This document shows positions 49,812 to 62,087 of a stretch of 64,000 bases of DNA, one piece after another (position 1 is the stretch's first letter; each line of letters starts with the position of its first letter). Position numbers and translations under genes: made by a program. This DNA comes from Neodiprion pinetum (lineage: Eukaryota > Arthropoda > Insecta > Hymenoptera > Diprionidae). The DNA lies in assembly GCF_021155775.2 (NCBI RefSeq), contig NC_060232.1:28589922-28653921 (forward strand), written 5' to 3'. The notes below the pieces were generated by a model, which saw only the letters and a list, made by a program, of their open reading frames with translations, did not search any database and was not told where the DNA came from.

Positions 49812-52546
49812 ACTAATGCTTAGAACGACTAAAATATAACGTGTCGTTGGTTATGTTCCGTGTAATTAACTATAGGACTCTGGCAGTGATATGCTGCTGT
49901 TTTACGAAATGAAACGTTAGTGCCTGAGTTATGTTTCGCGATGAATCAACCCACGGATAGTTACTCATGAATCACTTCTACGATGATCGTCAATAGGGTT
50001 ATGTGTTACTGTTGAAATTAATGCGGCTCGTTATTGCATTTGCGTCTTGAAAGCTGCGTGAAATTTTAATCTAGAAGGAGAGATTAGAGCAGTTTGTACC
50101 TTCGGATTTTTCAATCCACTCGAATAATTACAAATATTTGCTTTCCGTGGGTCGGTGCGAATATCAGTGGAACGAAACGGAGAGACGCTTTAAACTTTGA
50201 AAAGACCCACGCTCGCGTTTCGTGTCACCGTTTGCAATAACGCCTTTCAATTAGGTTTTTGGAACTAATTTACGAAGTGTCTGGACGGTAAATTCCAGTT
50301 GGTAAGCGGCTAATACTCCGCCACACGTAACATCACAACAGCGGTGGATAATGCAGAGCATACTTACCGTAGCGGAGTGCTACTAAAGTCAACGCAGCAA
50401 CGTTGAGTAAGTTGTCTAACACCAGGAGCCAATCGGTTACCATTAAGCATTTTCAATTTAATTTTGGAAAATATTACAACTCGTGTTTCGTAAACTGTCA
50501 TGGTTTTTTGCCCTGACTGAATTATGTCATCCATATTCTACTCACTTATGATATTTACAAAATGACCTTAATTCATAACTATCTTCTCAGCAAGCGCCTG
50601 CATTGTACGTCGTAATGCACAATAAAGATAGATGACTTGTGAATGAATATACGTATATTCAAAAAGTGTCATTTCACCTAGCAGTCATCTTGTATACTTT
50701 GATTGTGATGAGTGACACGTAGAATAATTGAAATATTCTTCTAGGTAGAAAACAGACCGGTTAAAAATGAGGATAGTTTCTCTGTTTACGTACATATTTC
50801 TGTATTTTATAATCTTGTTGGCAGGTTCTGATGTGGATATATGTAGAGTAGTAGTACTATCCTGTATCCTATTTTATCCCAGTTTTCACTAGCTACTAAA
50901 CAACTGAGAGAGAGGAATTGACGTGTGATCAATTATGCAATGATAGATTTCTGTTTTGCACCGCAAGTGTGTGCACATATTCATTCAACCACAATCATTT
51001 CCATGAACAAGTATGATTATGTAACACATGATGTGCGCTCTGTGACTCATATGACATCAGAGAATACAACCTCAATTATAATAATACAACAGTGCACCTT
51101 CGTACGATAGAATCTACGTTAGAAAATCTTACGTCAGTTTACTGTGACGAATCGGTGAATATAAATGAATCAATTTTTAACAGTGATAATTCAGAATCAT
51201 ATCGATAAACAAGAGAATCGAACTTTTCCGCGCTTTTTAAACTTGTATTCCCAACGGATATCCAATCAACCCGACGATAATTCGGTACCTTTATGATCAG
51301 AGCGAAAAACTATTTGATAACACGTGCAAGGATGATCTGACTTATACACACCAGTAATTGCTCAGCAGGTAACGCGAAAATAATTATCAATGCCACACGT
51401 CAATAGCTCTTTTTGCTGTGCGTGAATTCAGTGAGTCATAATGCCTGAATCACTACTTTAATGTGCAATGATCGTCGTGGTCTTGGACCATCTGTAAGGT
51501 CGCGGTGAACAAACGGAACGTGACTGGGATTATGGAAAGCGACAAAAGGCAAGGCGATCAAAGTGGATCATGATCGGTACTTAGAAATATGAACACGCTT
51601 AGAAAGCTTACTCACTCAATAACGATGAAGCGAAAGATTCCTAATCTGAAATATATATGTCGATGCATGCAATTTCTAAATAATCGACTAATCGCATAGA
51701 TCGGTCTGTATCTGTAAGATCCTGAACGCACAGGATATTATAATCACTGGCAAAAAATGTATACGTACCTGCTATATGTAAATTTACAAGTGTAGGACAA
51801 TTAAAGTATAATGAAAATTACACAAACACAGTTTCGATTCTAACATTATGATTTATTATTTTTAATAAGGTTTTTACACGGATAATTATGACTTAACGCA
51901 TTGGGAGCAAAATCTATCTAAACGCAAATTGTAATTGTTTAGACCTGAATTGTGATCACTGTAAAAACATTAAATTCCTCACTTCTTGAAAAGTGAAAAA
52001 CATGAATATTTCACTACATCTAGAATATATGCTTTGGACGGACTCTGATAAGTTGTTCTCAAGTCAGTTGAAGAGCAGGACAAAAAAGAACAGCCGAGAG
52101 GAGTAAGCAGAGTATAATATCAGATGACGGCCTATTCACAATTAAGTAAAAATCTCTACGTCTACATAGAATTAGATCCTTAAAACATTAATTCTTAAGA
52201 TTAGAAGTACACTGTTACGAAAAAGTTATAAACATCTTCCGACGCACCGCAAATTTGATTACATTCGTAATATTTTTGAATTAAGTAAAGCGGTTAATCA
52301 TTATACAACATCTACACCGTCACTTCATTGGAATTCAAAGTCGGTTTGTACAGTAGCCGCATCTAAGCGTCTTAAATCATTGGCTCTAATTAGTACAACC
52401 AACGCCGCCGTCTGGCGCAGATTCTACATTAAATACAATTTCGAAAACCAAATCCATATTTCAGTTTTCTTAATAATTAGTTATAGCTATGTGCACATAC
52501 ATCGATTGGAAAAAAGTTCTCTCTGTTGCAGAAAACAAAAAAAAAT
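49812..52546. other. Intergenic, no supported gene
   Basis: This lies between the first and second Ly6 genes. It includes the promoter side of member 1. I found no signal-peptide exon or Cys-rich exon on either strand. Confidence 0.55.
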
Positions 52547-54294
52547 TTAATAGCTCCAACGGTAAGCGAAGAGGATGCTCGGTATTCCGAAAAAGAGTAG
52601 CGATGTCATTACTGATGCATGGCCCAATGCCGAATGGGCACCGTTGCAAAGATCGGTGGTGCAAACGTGGCAGGACTCCACGGTGACGTGGCTGGGTGAT
52701 GGTACGGTTGAGCAAACCCCATCAGTGATGTCTCGTTCGTCCGGAAGAGGACTGTCACATTTCCTAATCACTATACGAGCTCCGTTCTCTGTTCCGGTGA
52801 AAAACAATGACTGGGTTAGCCGAGTCTAATAGCGGTTGTTCATGTAAACTGGTTAGTAGATAATGGAACGTGTTGTCGATATCTGTGACAGAGTAGCCTT
52901 CAACTGGACATTAAACAATGCATTTCAAATAGGTAGAACTGTCATGGCTCAAGGTGTTCCTCAAAGTATATTTACCTGCTGTAATTCACATTTGTATGGT
53001 AAAATAAGTAGATAAAAAATTCTCGTAAGTAGGTATGTTGTTGCGTAATAGTATCGTGCGGTGCAGTGTCAAACAGAAGGCAGCCAACCGTGAAGGATGA
53101 ATGGTAATTAGAATATCGTTTGTTCTATCGCGGTATAAGATCTGCAGCAAATAGGGAGATTCGACATTGCGGAAGACCTTTATATCGCCGCGTCAGCCAA
53201 CCTGTGTACGATGATGTAACTCCCACGGCAGACGTGCCATCCGAAAGCCCGGAAACAATTAACCTTTGGTCTAACATTCAATCAACGTGCAACGCGTGGG
53301 ATGCTGCCTCCTTCGTACGTAGAATACGTTTACATGTAATTGCTGTTGTCTCGTAAGAATGTTGCTTTCGCGAACGTGAATCATTAACGAAATTAACCGG
53401 CTTGATACTTGATCCTAGAATAGCGTGTCAGAAGAATGTCATCCGAGCTTGACACGGGCAATAAAAGAGAGCGATACTTGGTACTTGTATAATGTAATTC
53501 GATTCTCACAAAGGAGTTTGAATTTCAAGTGGTTTAATGTTTAATAATACGAAATTACGCCAGCGTAGAACTTTTCTAAGTCATCGTTATTCCATTGTGA
53601 GCTTAACGCAGCAATGCAGGGTGTGGTAAGGCCTCGTCACGCCGAATCATTAATGCGGAAACGACAAGTGATATAATTACATCAATTATTGGTCGAACAC
53701 GCAAACTATCCTACAAATTATTAACGATATCAGAAAAGCAGTCCGTAGTTATTATGTACAATGGGAAAAAAAACCTACCATAATCCTCACGCGATCTACT
53801 AACGATAAGTAAACAATGATGTATCGGTGAAATTTTTAACGTTACCACGATAGTTACGACGATGATTTTGAGTATTAGTGCAGTTGTCGAGTAATCAATT
53901 GATTCGCGCAGGTTGTGCGCCCGATATCAGTTCACGGTACGAACAAGAAACAAAACTCGGGTATAATTACTTATTTCGACGATTTTTTTGCAGACAGGCC
54001 TGGCGAACGTGTACGGATTTTGCCGCAAGTCTGCCTCACAATCTGCAGTGTGGAACTGTCGGTTGTGTTCGCTGTAAGTGATCACATCGCCACAATCAGG
54101 ACTGCTGTCCGAAGAACAGTGCCAGCAGCGCAAAGCTTCCCCTGAAATAAAGAGACCATGATAATCGACCGAAGGAAGTTTCAAACGTTGAAATTCACTC
54201 GCTACGATTGTTCACGTGAAGAATTACCTTGGTAAAGAACTGCAGCCAGTACGAAAAGGGTGGCCTGCAGGGCGACAGTCATCCTCCCAGCCAT
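52547..54294 (-). CDS. Ly6/uPAR-domain protein, probable GPI anchor (cluster member 2)
   Basis: The exons are 54228-54294, 53971-54141 and 52547-52788 on the minus strand. All three are phase-consistent and encode 159 residues. The signal peptide is MAGRMTVALQATLFVLAAVL. The Ly6 domain starts LRCWHCSSDSSPDCGD. Its middle cysteines are in FHTADC and ARPVCKKIVE, and after the second splice it reads NGARIVIRKC, DGVC, VESCHVC and TTDLCNGA, giving ten cysteines in all. The end is a hydrophobic stretch (MTSLLFFGIPSILFAY), as for GPI-anchored members. The second intron is 1.18 kb and I see nothing coding in it. The exon 2/3 join is inferred from phase and from completion of the cysteine pattern, and the acceptor at 52789-52790 has a short pyrimidine tract. 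Confidence 0.83.
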
Positions 54295-55509
54295 GGTATT
54301 TAATTCTATGTTCACCGTTATATTAAATTCTCAACTGGGTATAATGCCTCAAGTATTTTCTGAAGGCTCAATAGAACTTTGTAATAAATGAAGACCGGAA
54401 TTTCCCGTCTCTACTGCACCACGAACGATCTCGTTGGACGAAATGATGCCGAGGTCCGGTATATTCTACTGTATTAGGCCCGACTCCCCCACCGACGTGC
54501 AGCGCGCCTTTTGTGGGGAGATACGTACACACCCATCGGTATTATTATTATTATTCCAATTATAAAAATTACGTCGCCGAGTTTCTTAGGGTTAGCTTAT
54601 GACAACGACAAAAGTGGTATTTTATAGTGACTAGTGCAGCGGCCTCCGGAAACATAAGTGGATTAATTTCACATCGGTTTCCAAGCGTCAGACACGCATG
54701 TACAATGTATTTCTATAAAACAATGCAAGAACGTTCAATTATCGAAGAGTATAGTCAATGTGGATTCGATTGCGTGTTACAGGATGAAGAATTGAAGAAA
54801 TATGGTTCAAAGGTGAGCCGTTTATTGACTCGTACATCGTTCTGCGTTTTACACTTATAAAATTACCGCATAATACTAACGACTGGGTACGAAAGATTAG
54901 AGTAACAGGGAATTTATAGTTGTCCTTTATCTGTTTGTTCAATAGCCCGAATCCTGTCTAGGGAGCATCCCAGTAACCTAAATCCAATGGAACTAAAAAG
55001 GAACCTGCCCGGCTCGGTGGTTCAATTTAACTGCAACTTAACTGGATATAATGAGGCACGTAACGTTAATTCACTTCACTTTAAACCATCCAAAGTTTCA
55101 AAACATCTTCCACGATCTGTCTGATCACGTCGTCTCGCGAAGCATATTACAAGTCGACGGGGATCATCGATACGTGATGAAATTCCGCCTCACTTGTCGG
55201 TCACTGCTTCCGGCTCCAGAACTAACCGCGGAACTGTTTTTAAAATATATCAACAATGAAACAACGCACTAATCGTACGGTTTTCTTAGCCCTGCAGCGC
55301 GATGCGGCCAGTAAGGGTCACGCGTCCACTTAACCCTGTCGGCGTTGGTAAATTGACAGAAGCACCTCGACCCTCTCCCCTCGAATACGACTTCCAGTTG
55401 ATCCAGGGTTCCCTCGTCCAGACCCAAGACGGCCCACCCATCCCTAAGATTACTTAATCTTCTTGTCTGAAGTCAACTGCCGCTTCCGTCAGTGCACCGG
55501 CCTATTATA
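54295..55509. other. Intergenic between Ly6 members 2 and 3
   Basis: It contains an (ATT)n run near 54,540-54,555 and probably the promoter of member 2. No exon is visible. Confidence 0.55.
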
Positions 55510-56967
55510 CTAGCCGATAATAGGACCTGCTGATTTCAAAACGACAATAGCAAACAGACCCAATGCTAATTCACCGGCAGGCTTGACTCGGGGAGTGGAA
55601 TGGTTGCAAGCATCGTATTCGCAGTAATAACAGCTTATTTCTGCCCCGGAAAAGGAACTGGCAAATTTGTCAGCCGCACAATACGTATCCAGCGACCTAG
55701 ATGGCATGCAAGCCCTCACGGTGAAGTGGTGATTATTATCTGAAGCAAGAAATTGTCTCCGTTACGTTACTTGACGGACGAATTTCTTTGCAGAACTTAT
55801 AAAGAGCAGGGTGGTCATTCATCTGCCAATGTTTACTTTCCACCCCTGGAATCGTTGGATAGTGACGAAAATACAGTGTCTGAATTATTTTAGATTTTTA
55901 GCTTGTTTGGAAAGGGTGCCAAAATCAATTTGGAATTGAAAACTTTTCTCAATTGCAAAAAAATTAAAAACTATTGTTCGATTCGTTTTATTTGGTCAGA
56001 GAAAAAGGAGAAGAAGGAAAAAATTTTCTTTTTTCTTCTGACAAAATAAAATTAACTAAACGATAGTTGCGAATTTTTTTTCTATTTCAATTTGATTGCG
56101 GCATCATTTCCAATCAAGCTAATAATCTAAAATAATTTAGACGTTGTTTTTTCATGGTTATCTATCGATTCCAGAGGTGGGAAGTATACCTTGGAAATTA
56201 ACGACCACCCTGACGTACAGTGTATGCATATACAATTTATATTGGGTGAAAATGAAACTTACAAAAAATTGCAGCCTTCAAACAATGATGAGGCTCTGTT
56301 TCAGGACAAGGGAGTAAGTGGTGCAAGGGGGACGGTACGTAAGGATCACTGCAATCGTTTGAAAGTCTTGCCTTGTCTACGTTGCACTGATAGCATGAAA
56401 TTTGTCCTTCGGTGATTTCTGGTTGAACAAGAATAAAAATTAGCGAGTACACGGATAGCAAAATATTGTAGATTTTACATCTCCTGTGGTGAATATATGG
56501 ACAGCACGTTTTTTGGAGTTAAATCTAGAGCAATTATAGCAAGATTTACAAATTCGATACTCAAAGTTACAAAACCAATAGTAAGAGTTACAATATGCTT
56601 AACTAAATCTGTCACAATTGATGTAGATTTGACTGCAAAAAAGTCTTGTTCACATATTCACGACAATAGATATGAAATCTACATTAAATTTTTTCCGTGG
56701 AAGTGAGTTAAGAGCGAAGCATCACAATTGCGATAACACAACTTGTTAATATATCTCCGTAATTTTCGGTTCGCTGTTCGTGTACCACGATTCTGCCCCG
56801 TGATCAGTAACTTTTAAACCCAGTAGCGTGATTAGATTACACCGTGAAACTCGATTTTCGTTTCAAGCGATTATTTCTGAACTGAATAACCGTGCGAATA
56901 ACCAACAAAACGACTCACCTAGACCGAAAAATCCAAGGATAATCCACAGCAAAATGTTTCCTGGCAT
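55510..56967 (-). CDS. Ly6/uPAR-domain protein, probable GPI anchor (cluster member 3)
   Basis: The exons are 56919-56967, 56263-56418 and 55510-55739 on the minus strand, encoding 144 residues. The first exon is a signal peptide (MPGNILLWIILGFFGL) ending in phase 1 at GTGAGT. The second starts QISCYQCNVDK and contains NDC, LLPC and PHHCLKAAIF. The third supplies FTVRAC, DTYC and EISCYYC, then EYDACNHS in place of the commoner CN-G ending. A weakly hydrophobic tail (LALGLFAIVVL) follows. Ten cysteines fit the three-finger pattern. The second intron contains a foldback repeat (55,873-56,147). The end of the C-terminal finger is slightly unusual, so the protein may be fast evolving. Function beyond the family is unknown. 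Confidence 0.83.
55873..56147. mobile_element. Foldback/MITE-like inverted repeat in a Ly6 intron
   Basis: The left end ACAGTGTCTGAATTATTTT is matched, inverted, by the right end (complement of ACAACGTCTAAATTATTTT). The similarity continues inward, through TTAGATT-TTAGCTTG, GGAAA--GTGCC and ATCAA-TTG, to a second block containing TTTTATTT-GTCAGA near the centre. Arms are about 110-130 bp. No coding capacity and no clean target-site duplication are visible, so the class is uncertain. It sits wholly inside intron 2 of Ly6 member 3. Confidence 0.68.
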
Positions 56968-58403
56968 TGTGCAACGTGCAAAGAAAGTCCCCTTCTCGAA
57001 ACGGCGATCGGTCCACGAATGTTATTCGGCTGCGTAAATTGCGAGAAGACGAGCACATCGTCTTGAAAAGAAGATAAGCTATCTCTTAATAATAAGCGTA
57101 ACTACCCGAACACCGGTATTCGTGCATAGGTGCGGAACACACGTAGACAACGTAGCGTGCGTGATCGTATATTGCTATTGCTGGCCGACGTCGTCCTCAC
57201 ATACCGGCGACGTTTACCTTCGTTATTGCGCAAGCATACGCGGGTGAAACTCGCCCACTTCTTTGAGTTGAGATGAAGTTCGTCGCCTCAGACGCTGTAC
57301 GCATTAGGAACGTAGGAGTATAAGTTACATGTTCAAGCGATCTACGAGAGCATTGAGACTGTCGTACCCCAATCACAACTTTGGTGCACGTATGAGACCG
57401 AGTCGTCTATGTAAGCGGCATATTGAGGATTGAAATCGCAGAGATTGCGAATATTCTTCTACCGGGAAACACAGCGTACAAACGGCGAATCTATTTTCAT
57501 CTACAACTGTTCGGCATGCCTACAGGATCTCATGAAAAACCTATTGGTTGGGTTGGAAGTTCCGTCATGGTAAGACCTTACGTTCTTTAGAGATAAGTGG
57601 AAATATGAGCGATATGTTTGTCATTGAAGCCAGCCAGTAAAGTCGTTCAACATTAATTATATTAACGATTTGGCAAAATTATACCGAATCTTATCCGCAC
57701 TTGCGACTTTTAACCCGCGCCAGCCGTGCTCTTATCTTTTGGACTTTTACTCGGTCCTTCCCCTCCTCCCCTCCCCCCCTTCCCCGTTGCTCGGCCCCAG
57801 GGATACAGAGTTTTACTATGTTTTCCTGTTTTATGAATATCGTAACCTTCTAGATCTAATCAACATGTGACCTTATTATAAGGCCGCACGTTTATCGCCT
57901 AAATAAGGACCAACCGTGTACATGCCTGTTCAATCAATAAAAATCAATAAAAGGAGAACCCGAGGTAAGAAACAAACATTTTCTAGGTGTTTTGTTCACA
58001 ATTGTTCTTGCTATACTTCAGATATTACGTTTCGAGAAAATTTATTTATAAACCGCGTGCTCTCGTTTGCGCGTTAATAATGCTTTAATAAATTCTCAGC
58101 GTCTAATAAACTTCTGGCGATATCACATAGCGAATAGCACGTACTTATTTAAATTCGTCCTCTATTTAAGCTTTTGGAAACATGTAAAGTAAATGTGCGA
58201 TTTTTTTTTTTTTTGTTTCCGTATTATTTCATTCCCTTCCACAATTCAACGCAGAAAACTTGTCACATTATTTTGTGTGGAGTTAATTGCTGACGTGTCT
58301 TATTATAGAATGTGTGTGATATGTGTATTAATTATTATACTTGGTCACGCAAATGCAATACATATGGCTATATAGTCTTTGTATCTTGATGATCTCACGT
58401 CAG
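56968..58403. other. Intergenic between Ly6 member 3 and the mucin-like gene
   Basis: It holds the upstream side of member 3, a C/T-rich patch near 57,750-57,790 and a T run at 58,200-58,215. No exon with a signal peptide or Cys pattern is seen. Confidence 0.55.
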
Positions 58404-59833
58404 CTATGACCCAGAAATCAAAAGGATCCCCAACAACACCGCGACGACGCATGAAGCTCCAATACTAGAAGCTCCACTGCTACGTTCATTCTTTACTGGT
58501 AGATTATTTATCGTATTTAAGATTGGATCACCACTATCCACAATTCCTGGTTTCAAAGTTGTGAACAGACTGATTGGCTTAGTTGAACTGCCAAGCTCCA
58601 AAGTTATCCCAGAATCAGATATCATAGTTGTCACGAAGTTTCTTGGTGTCCCAGAATCAGGTTTCGAAGTTACCTCGATATTTTCACCTATTCCAGAGTC
58701 AGGTGTCAAAACTGTTATCAATTTTCCGGGCGTTCCAGAATCAGGTTTTAAAGTTGTCACCAATTGTTCAGCTGTCCCAGTATCATGTTCCGAAGTTATC
58801 ACGGGGTTTTCACTTATCCCAGAATCAGATGTCAAAGTTGTCACCAATTCTTCAGGTGTCCCAGAATCAGATTCCAATGTTGTCACGATGTTTTCGAATG
58901 CCCCAGAATCAGGTTCCAAAGTTGTCAGGAATTCCCCGGGAGTCCCAGAATCGTCTGTTTGAGCTATCTCAGAATTTCCACGTATCTCAGAAGCAGGTTT
59001 CAAAGTTGTCACCAATATTCCAGGTGTCCCAGCGCCTGGCTGCAAAGTTGTTGGGAAGCTTGGTGGCTCCAAGGTCGTCGTAAACCTGCCAGACTCTCCG
59101 GATATGGGCTCCAAAGTAGTGGGCAAGTCGCCAGGCACCAAGTTTGTCACCAAACTATCAGGCTTTGCAGAACCGAGCTCTAAACTTGTCACTAAACTGC
59201 CAGTTCCTCCGGAAATGGCCTCTGGAGTTGCTACAAAACTCCCAGGTGACGAAGAACTAGGCTTCGCATTTACCATCGTATCATCAGGTTTCTTGAGGCC
59301 AGGATTTGAAGTTGCTATCGTGCGACCGATCTCCTCGGAAACGGGCGAAACGGTAGTTGTTGAACTTAGGGGTTCCCCGGAATTGAGATTGTTGGCAATT
59401 TTCTCCTTGGTCCCAGTATCAGTAAGTCCTGTGTCATCGGCAGATGCGTCCACACGTGTAGATTCCGCGGTGATATTGAGGGAGATGTCATTCTCAGAAT
59501 GAACAATTGTCTTGGCAGGTGCGGAATCTGGTCCAAAAATAATTCTGCATTAACCCATGAATTAGGAAGGAAATAAAAATCAGGCTCGTTGACTCTGGAA
59601 TTTTTTAATGCTCAAGTCCGTAATCAAGCTCAACGAATATCACGTTATAACCTTTCGGTCCAATGCCCCAAATGTCAAATATTTACTCCCTTTTGCCATT
59701 AATAAAATAGGTGTTTCGTGGGTATCCGTCATGAGAATATAAACAATGCTCGACGTCTCACAGTTCGCCGTAACTTACCAACTTGTAGAAAGATGCCAGC
59801 CAGAAGCGCCGCAATCACAAAAGTTATCTTCAT
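58404..59833 (-). CDS. Mucin-like repeat protein with signal peptide and GPI-type tail
   Basis: Two minus-strand exons, 59779-59833 and 58404-59527, encode 392 residues. Exon 1 is a signal peptide (MKITFVIAALLAGIFLQV) ending in phase 1, exactly like its Ly6 neighbours. The mature chain is rich in Thr, Ser, Pro, Gly and Glu, and has no cysteine until the hydrophobic tail. Residues about 220-331 are eight consecutive 14-residue units of the form TTLxxDSGTPxxLV (42 bp each, 58,590-58,925). Less regular TTLEP-type copies precede them. Dense Thr/Ser predicts heavy O-glycosylation, and an early NIT gives an N-glycosylation site. The end (SSGASSIGAS then VVAVLLGILLI) suits GPI anchoring. Two exons instead of three and the lack of a Ly6 domain set it apart. 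I know no named homologue. It probably coats a cell or epithelial surface. Confidence 0.8.
58590..58925 (-). repeat. 42-bp coding tandem repeat, eight units
   Basis: Each unit encodes 14 residues. The unit cores read DSGAFENIV, DSGTPEELV, DSGISENPV, DTGTAEQLV, DSGTPGKLI, DSGIGENIE, DSGTPRNFV and DSGITLELG. The 'EN' and 'TP' variants largely alternate, which suggests an 84-bp higher-order unit. Length is exact across all eight copies, with no frameshift. Confidence 0.85.
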
Positions 59834-61472
59834 TTTTCAAATTATTTTATACTTAGTAATCTCCTTTCGGTTTTCACAGAAGAACAAATCTTGTCGATTC
59901 GAGCAACGAATCTTAGAAGACTCTGAAGTTGTTTTACCGTTCACCGATGCAACTTCAGACTGCAATCGAGCCATTGAGCAGCGTTATATACACGTTCACG
60001 CATCGATGAAATCTCATATCATAATGATGATTAATATCGGCAGAATTACACTAAAGGAAACGATAAGGCAGGTAAAAATGATAAGCTTCTGAGTTGGTGG
60101 GGGGTAAATTGTTTTATTTGAAGTGGGACATAAGTGATTCACCATGCCTGGGGGTGCACAGAATTTCTAGTACCAAGGATGTGCTAATACTCATGATGCT
60201 TGCGATTCAGGGAAATTCCCTGCTTCAGATTACGTGCTATTTGCAAGTTCGGCTTGATATCTTATTGCTCGCAAAGATGGGTGGTAGATTTCCAATTGCC
60301 GTGTCGGAAGTATTATATATACCTTACCTTGACCGATTTTGCGGTACCATTAAAATGCTCTATCCCAGTCTGAATTTCATTGAAAAAGGGGCTGTCTGCA
60401 TAAAAACCTCAGTTGGCATCAACCAAGATTGAATGAATGGAACGTTTACGTACGGGAGAAAATTTTAGTCACCCTGACATATAACCACGCGTGTAGTGTA
60501 AAGTCCAAGATGGTTGCAACCAGGAGTTCATCAATTTTATCAGCATTTTCCTCTCAAGTTGACAACAATAAGCGTTTGATGGTATAAATACCATCGTGCA
60601 TAGCGTGACAGAAACATTGGTCGGAGAGTGAAGAAACCTTTTTGGGTCTGGAAATTTTGACATATCATAACAAAAATTTCCGAAACTCTGATCGTTTATA
60701 GTACGCCTGAATTTTTTCCACGACAACCTGACATCACGATGGTTCTTACACATGATATGCCACAGAGTAGGTATAAGGAGTCAGCAGTAAAAAATAATTA
60801 TCGTACTACCCCATAATCATATTCCTCAAGTCCCTGTTACCCTGGAAATTACCAAATTTTCGCTGACTATTGCATTTCCGAACTTGTCACTCTATGCTCA
60901 AAGTAAAATGATTACAAAATCTTCCTTTTACATATGATCAAGGAAAGAGAACTTCAAGCACAAGGTGGTGGCATATGGATAAAGAATTTTGAAATCGAGG
61001 TTTGTCGACACCCCTCATTAACTTTTTTTTCTATTTATATTTTTTTTTACTATTTTCATTTATTACCACTCTTACAATACATGAATCTGTGTATGCAATA
61101 ATTAATGTAATAATACAATATATACATATAATATAGATATATATGTATGTGTTGTGTGTGTATATATGTATAATAGAGGTACGCGTACAAACAGTTTGTA
61201 TAATATATCAATGTAACACCTTATATCATATCAAACAAATTCTTATCCCGTGGTAAAGTTTCCTGAATAACAAAGCCAACAGTATGCAATAGGCTTTGGC
61301 GAACAAATTGGGCAATGCACTTATTGGGGCCTCGTTTACGCTTTTACTCTCGGATCTGGTGTTCGATTTCGAGTTTCCACGATGGTCATGGAATACCATT
61401 ATAACCGCCATTTGTCAACGAGAGTCGCGGTGTCCGCGCAGCTGCACTTTACTAACGAATCAGGATAAGCGT
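59834..61472. other. Intergenic, no supported gene
   Basis: This lies upstream of the mucin-like gene and downstream of Ly6 member 4. A TA/TG simple-sequence stretch runs at about 61,115-61,170. Short open frames on both strands lack features. Confidence 0.55.
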
Positions 61473-62087
61473 TTACGCGATGGAGTGCTGATAAGCTTGG
61501 AGCAGCATCAAGCCAATGAACCCAAAGACCAGCTGGATCATCTTAGGGGGTGAAAGACCGTAAGCCCCGTTGCAACCTTCGCTTGTGCAGAGGTCACAGT
61601 AATCGACGACAACGCCACTTCCGACACCACTTTTTTGCAATTTGGTGCGGATGACTTCGCACGGATCCAAGGATGCAGTCTTGGCGGTCTGGCAAGTCCT
61701 CAATGTGTATTTCTGGAGCCCAACTGAAGAGAGGTTGAAAGTTAAGTTAGAACCCAATAGTGAGGGTTTGATTAGACGTGGGAAAAAATGAGGATTTTCG
61801 GGTTATTCGTCAATTCCTGATTGGACTTTCTTATCTAAGTATACCTTTCAGATTCATCTTGGCACATGCAGGATTGATAATCTCGATGTTCTGGTTATGG
61901 TTCACTGGCTGATCAATCTCGAATACGTGAACGATGTTTTGAAGGACTGGAGTCTGCACCATTTCACCGTGCCATTTGGTCAGGGCTTTGTTGTCGCATT
62001 CGACAAGCGGTATGTTTGTATCCTTGGTATGATCCTTGCAGTCCTCATTAGAGAAGGAGCTGCACATGTGGCATTTCAGCATATTCA
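61473..62087 (-). CDS. Ly6/uPAR-domain protein, 5' exon not found (cluster member 4)
   Basis: Two minus-strand exons, 61845-62087 and 61473-61723, join in phase 1. The first follows a good acceptor (TTTGTTACACAG) and starts NMLKCHMCSSFSNEDCKD. It then has VEC and, after a long His/Asn-containing loop, NPACAKM. The second gives YTLRTC, LDPC, VDYCDLC and TSEGCNGA, then a hydrophobic tail (MIQLVFGFIGLMLLQAY). There are ten cysteines, as in its neighbours. The entry phase requires an upstream signal-peptide exon ending in phase 1, as in members 1-3. I could not identify it in the remaining 1.9 kb, so it may lie beyond the window or be short. The predicted mature part is about 163 residues, long for a single Ly6 domain because of the extended second loop. 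Confidence 0.85.

Noticed and set aside
53120..53356. Possible extra Ly6 exon within intron 2 of cluster member 2
   Set aside because: Reading the minus strand here gives no Cys-x-x-Cys pattern. The exon at 52,547-52,788 completes the ten-cysteine fold in phase without it.
58561..59502. Several 130-150 codon plus-strand frames
   Set aside because: They are shadows of the 42-bp coding repeat of the mucin-like gene on the minus strand. A repeat whose length is a multiple of three keeps the other frames open too.
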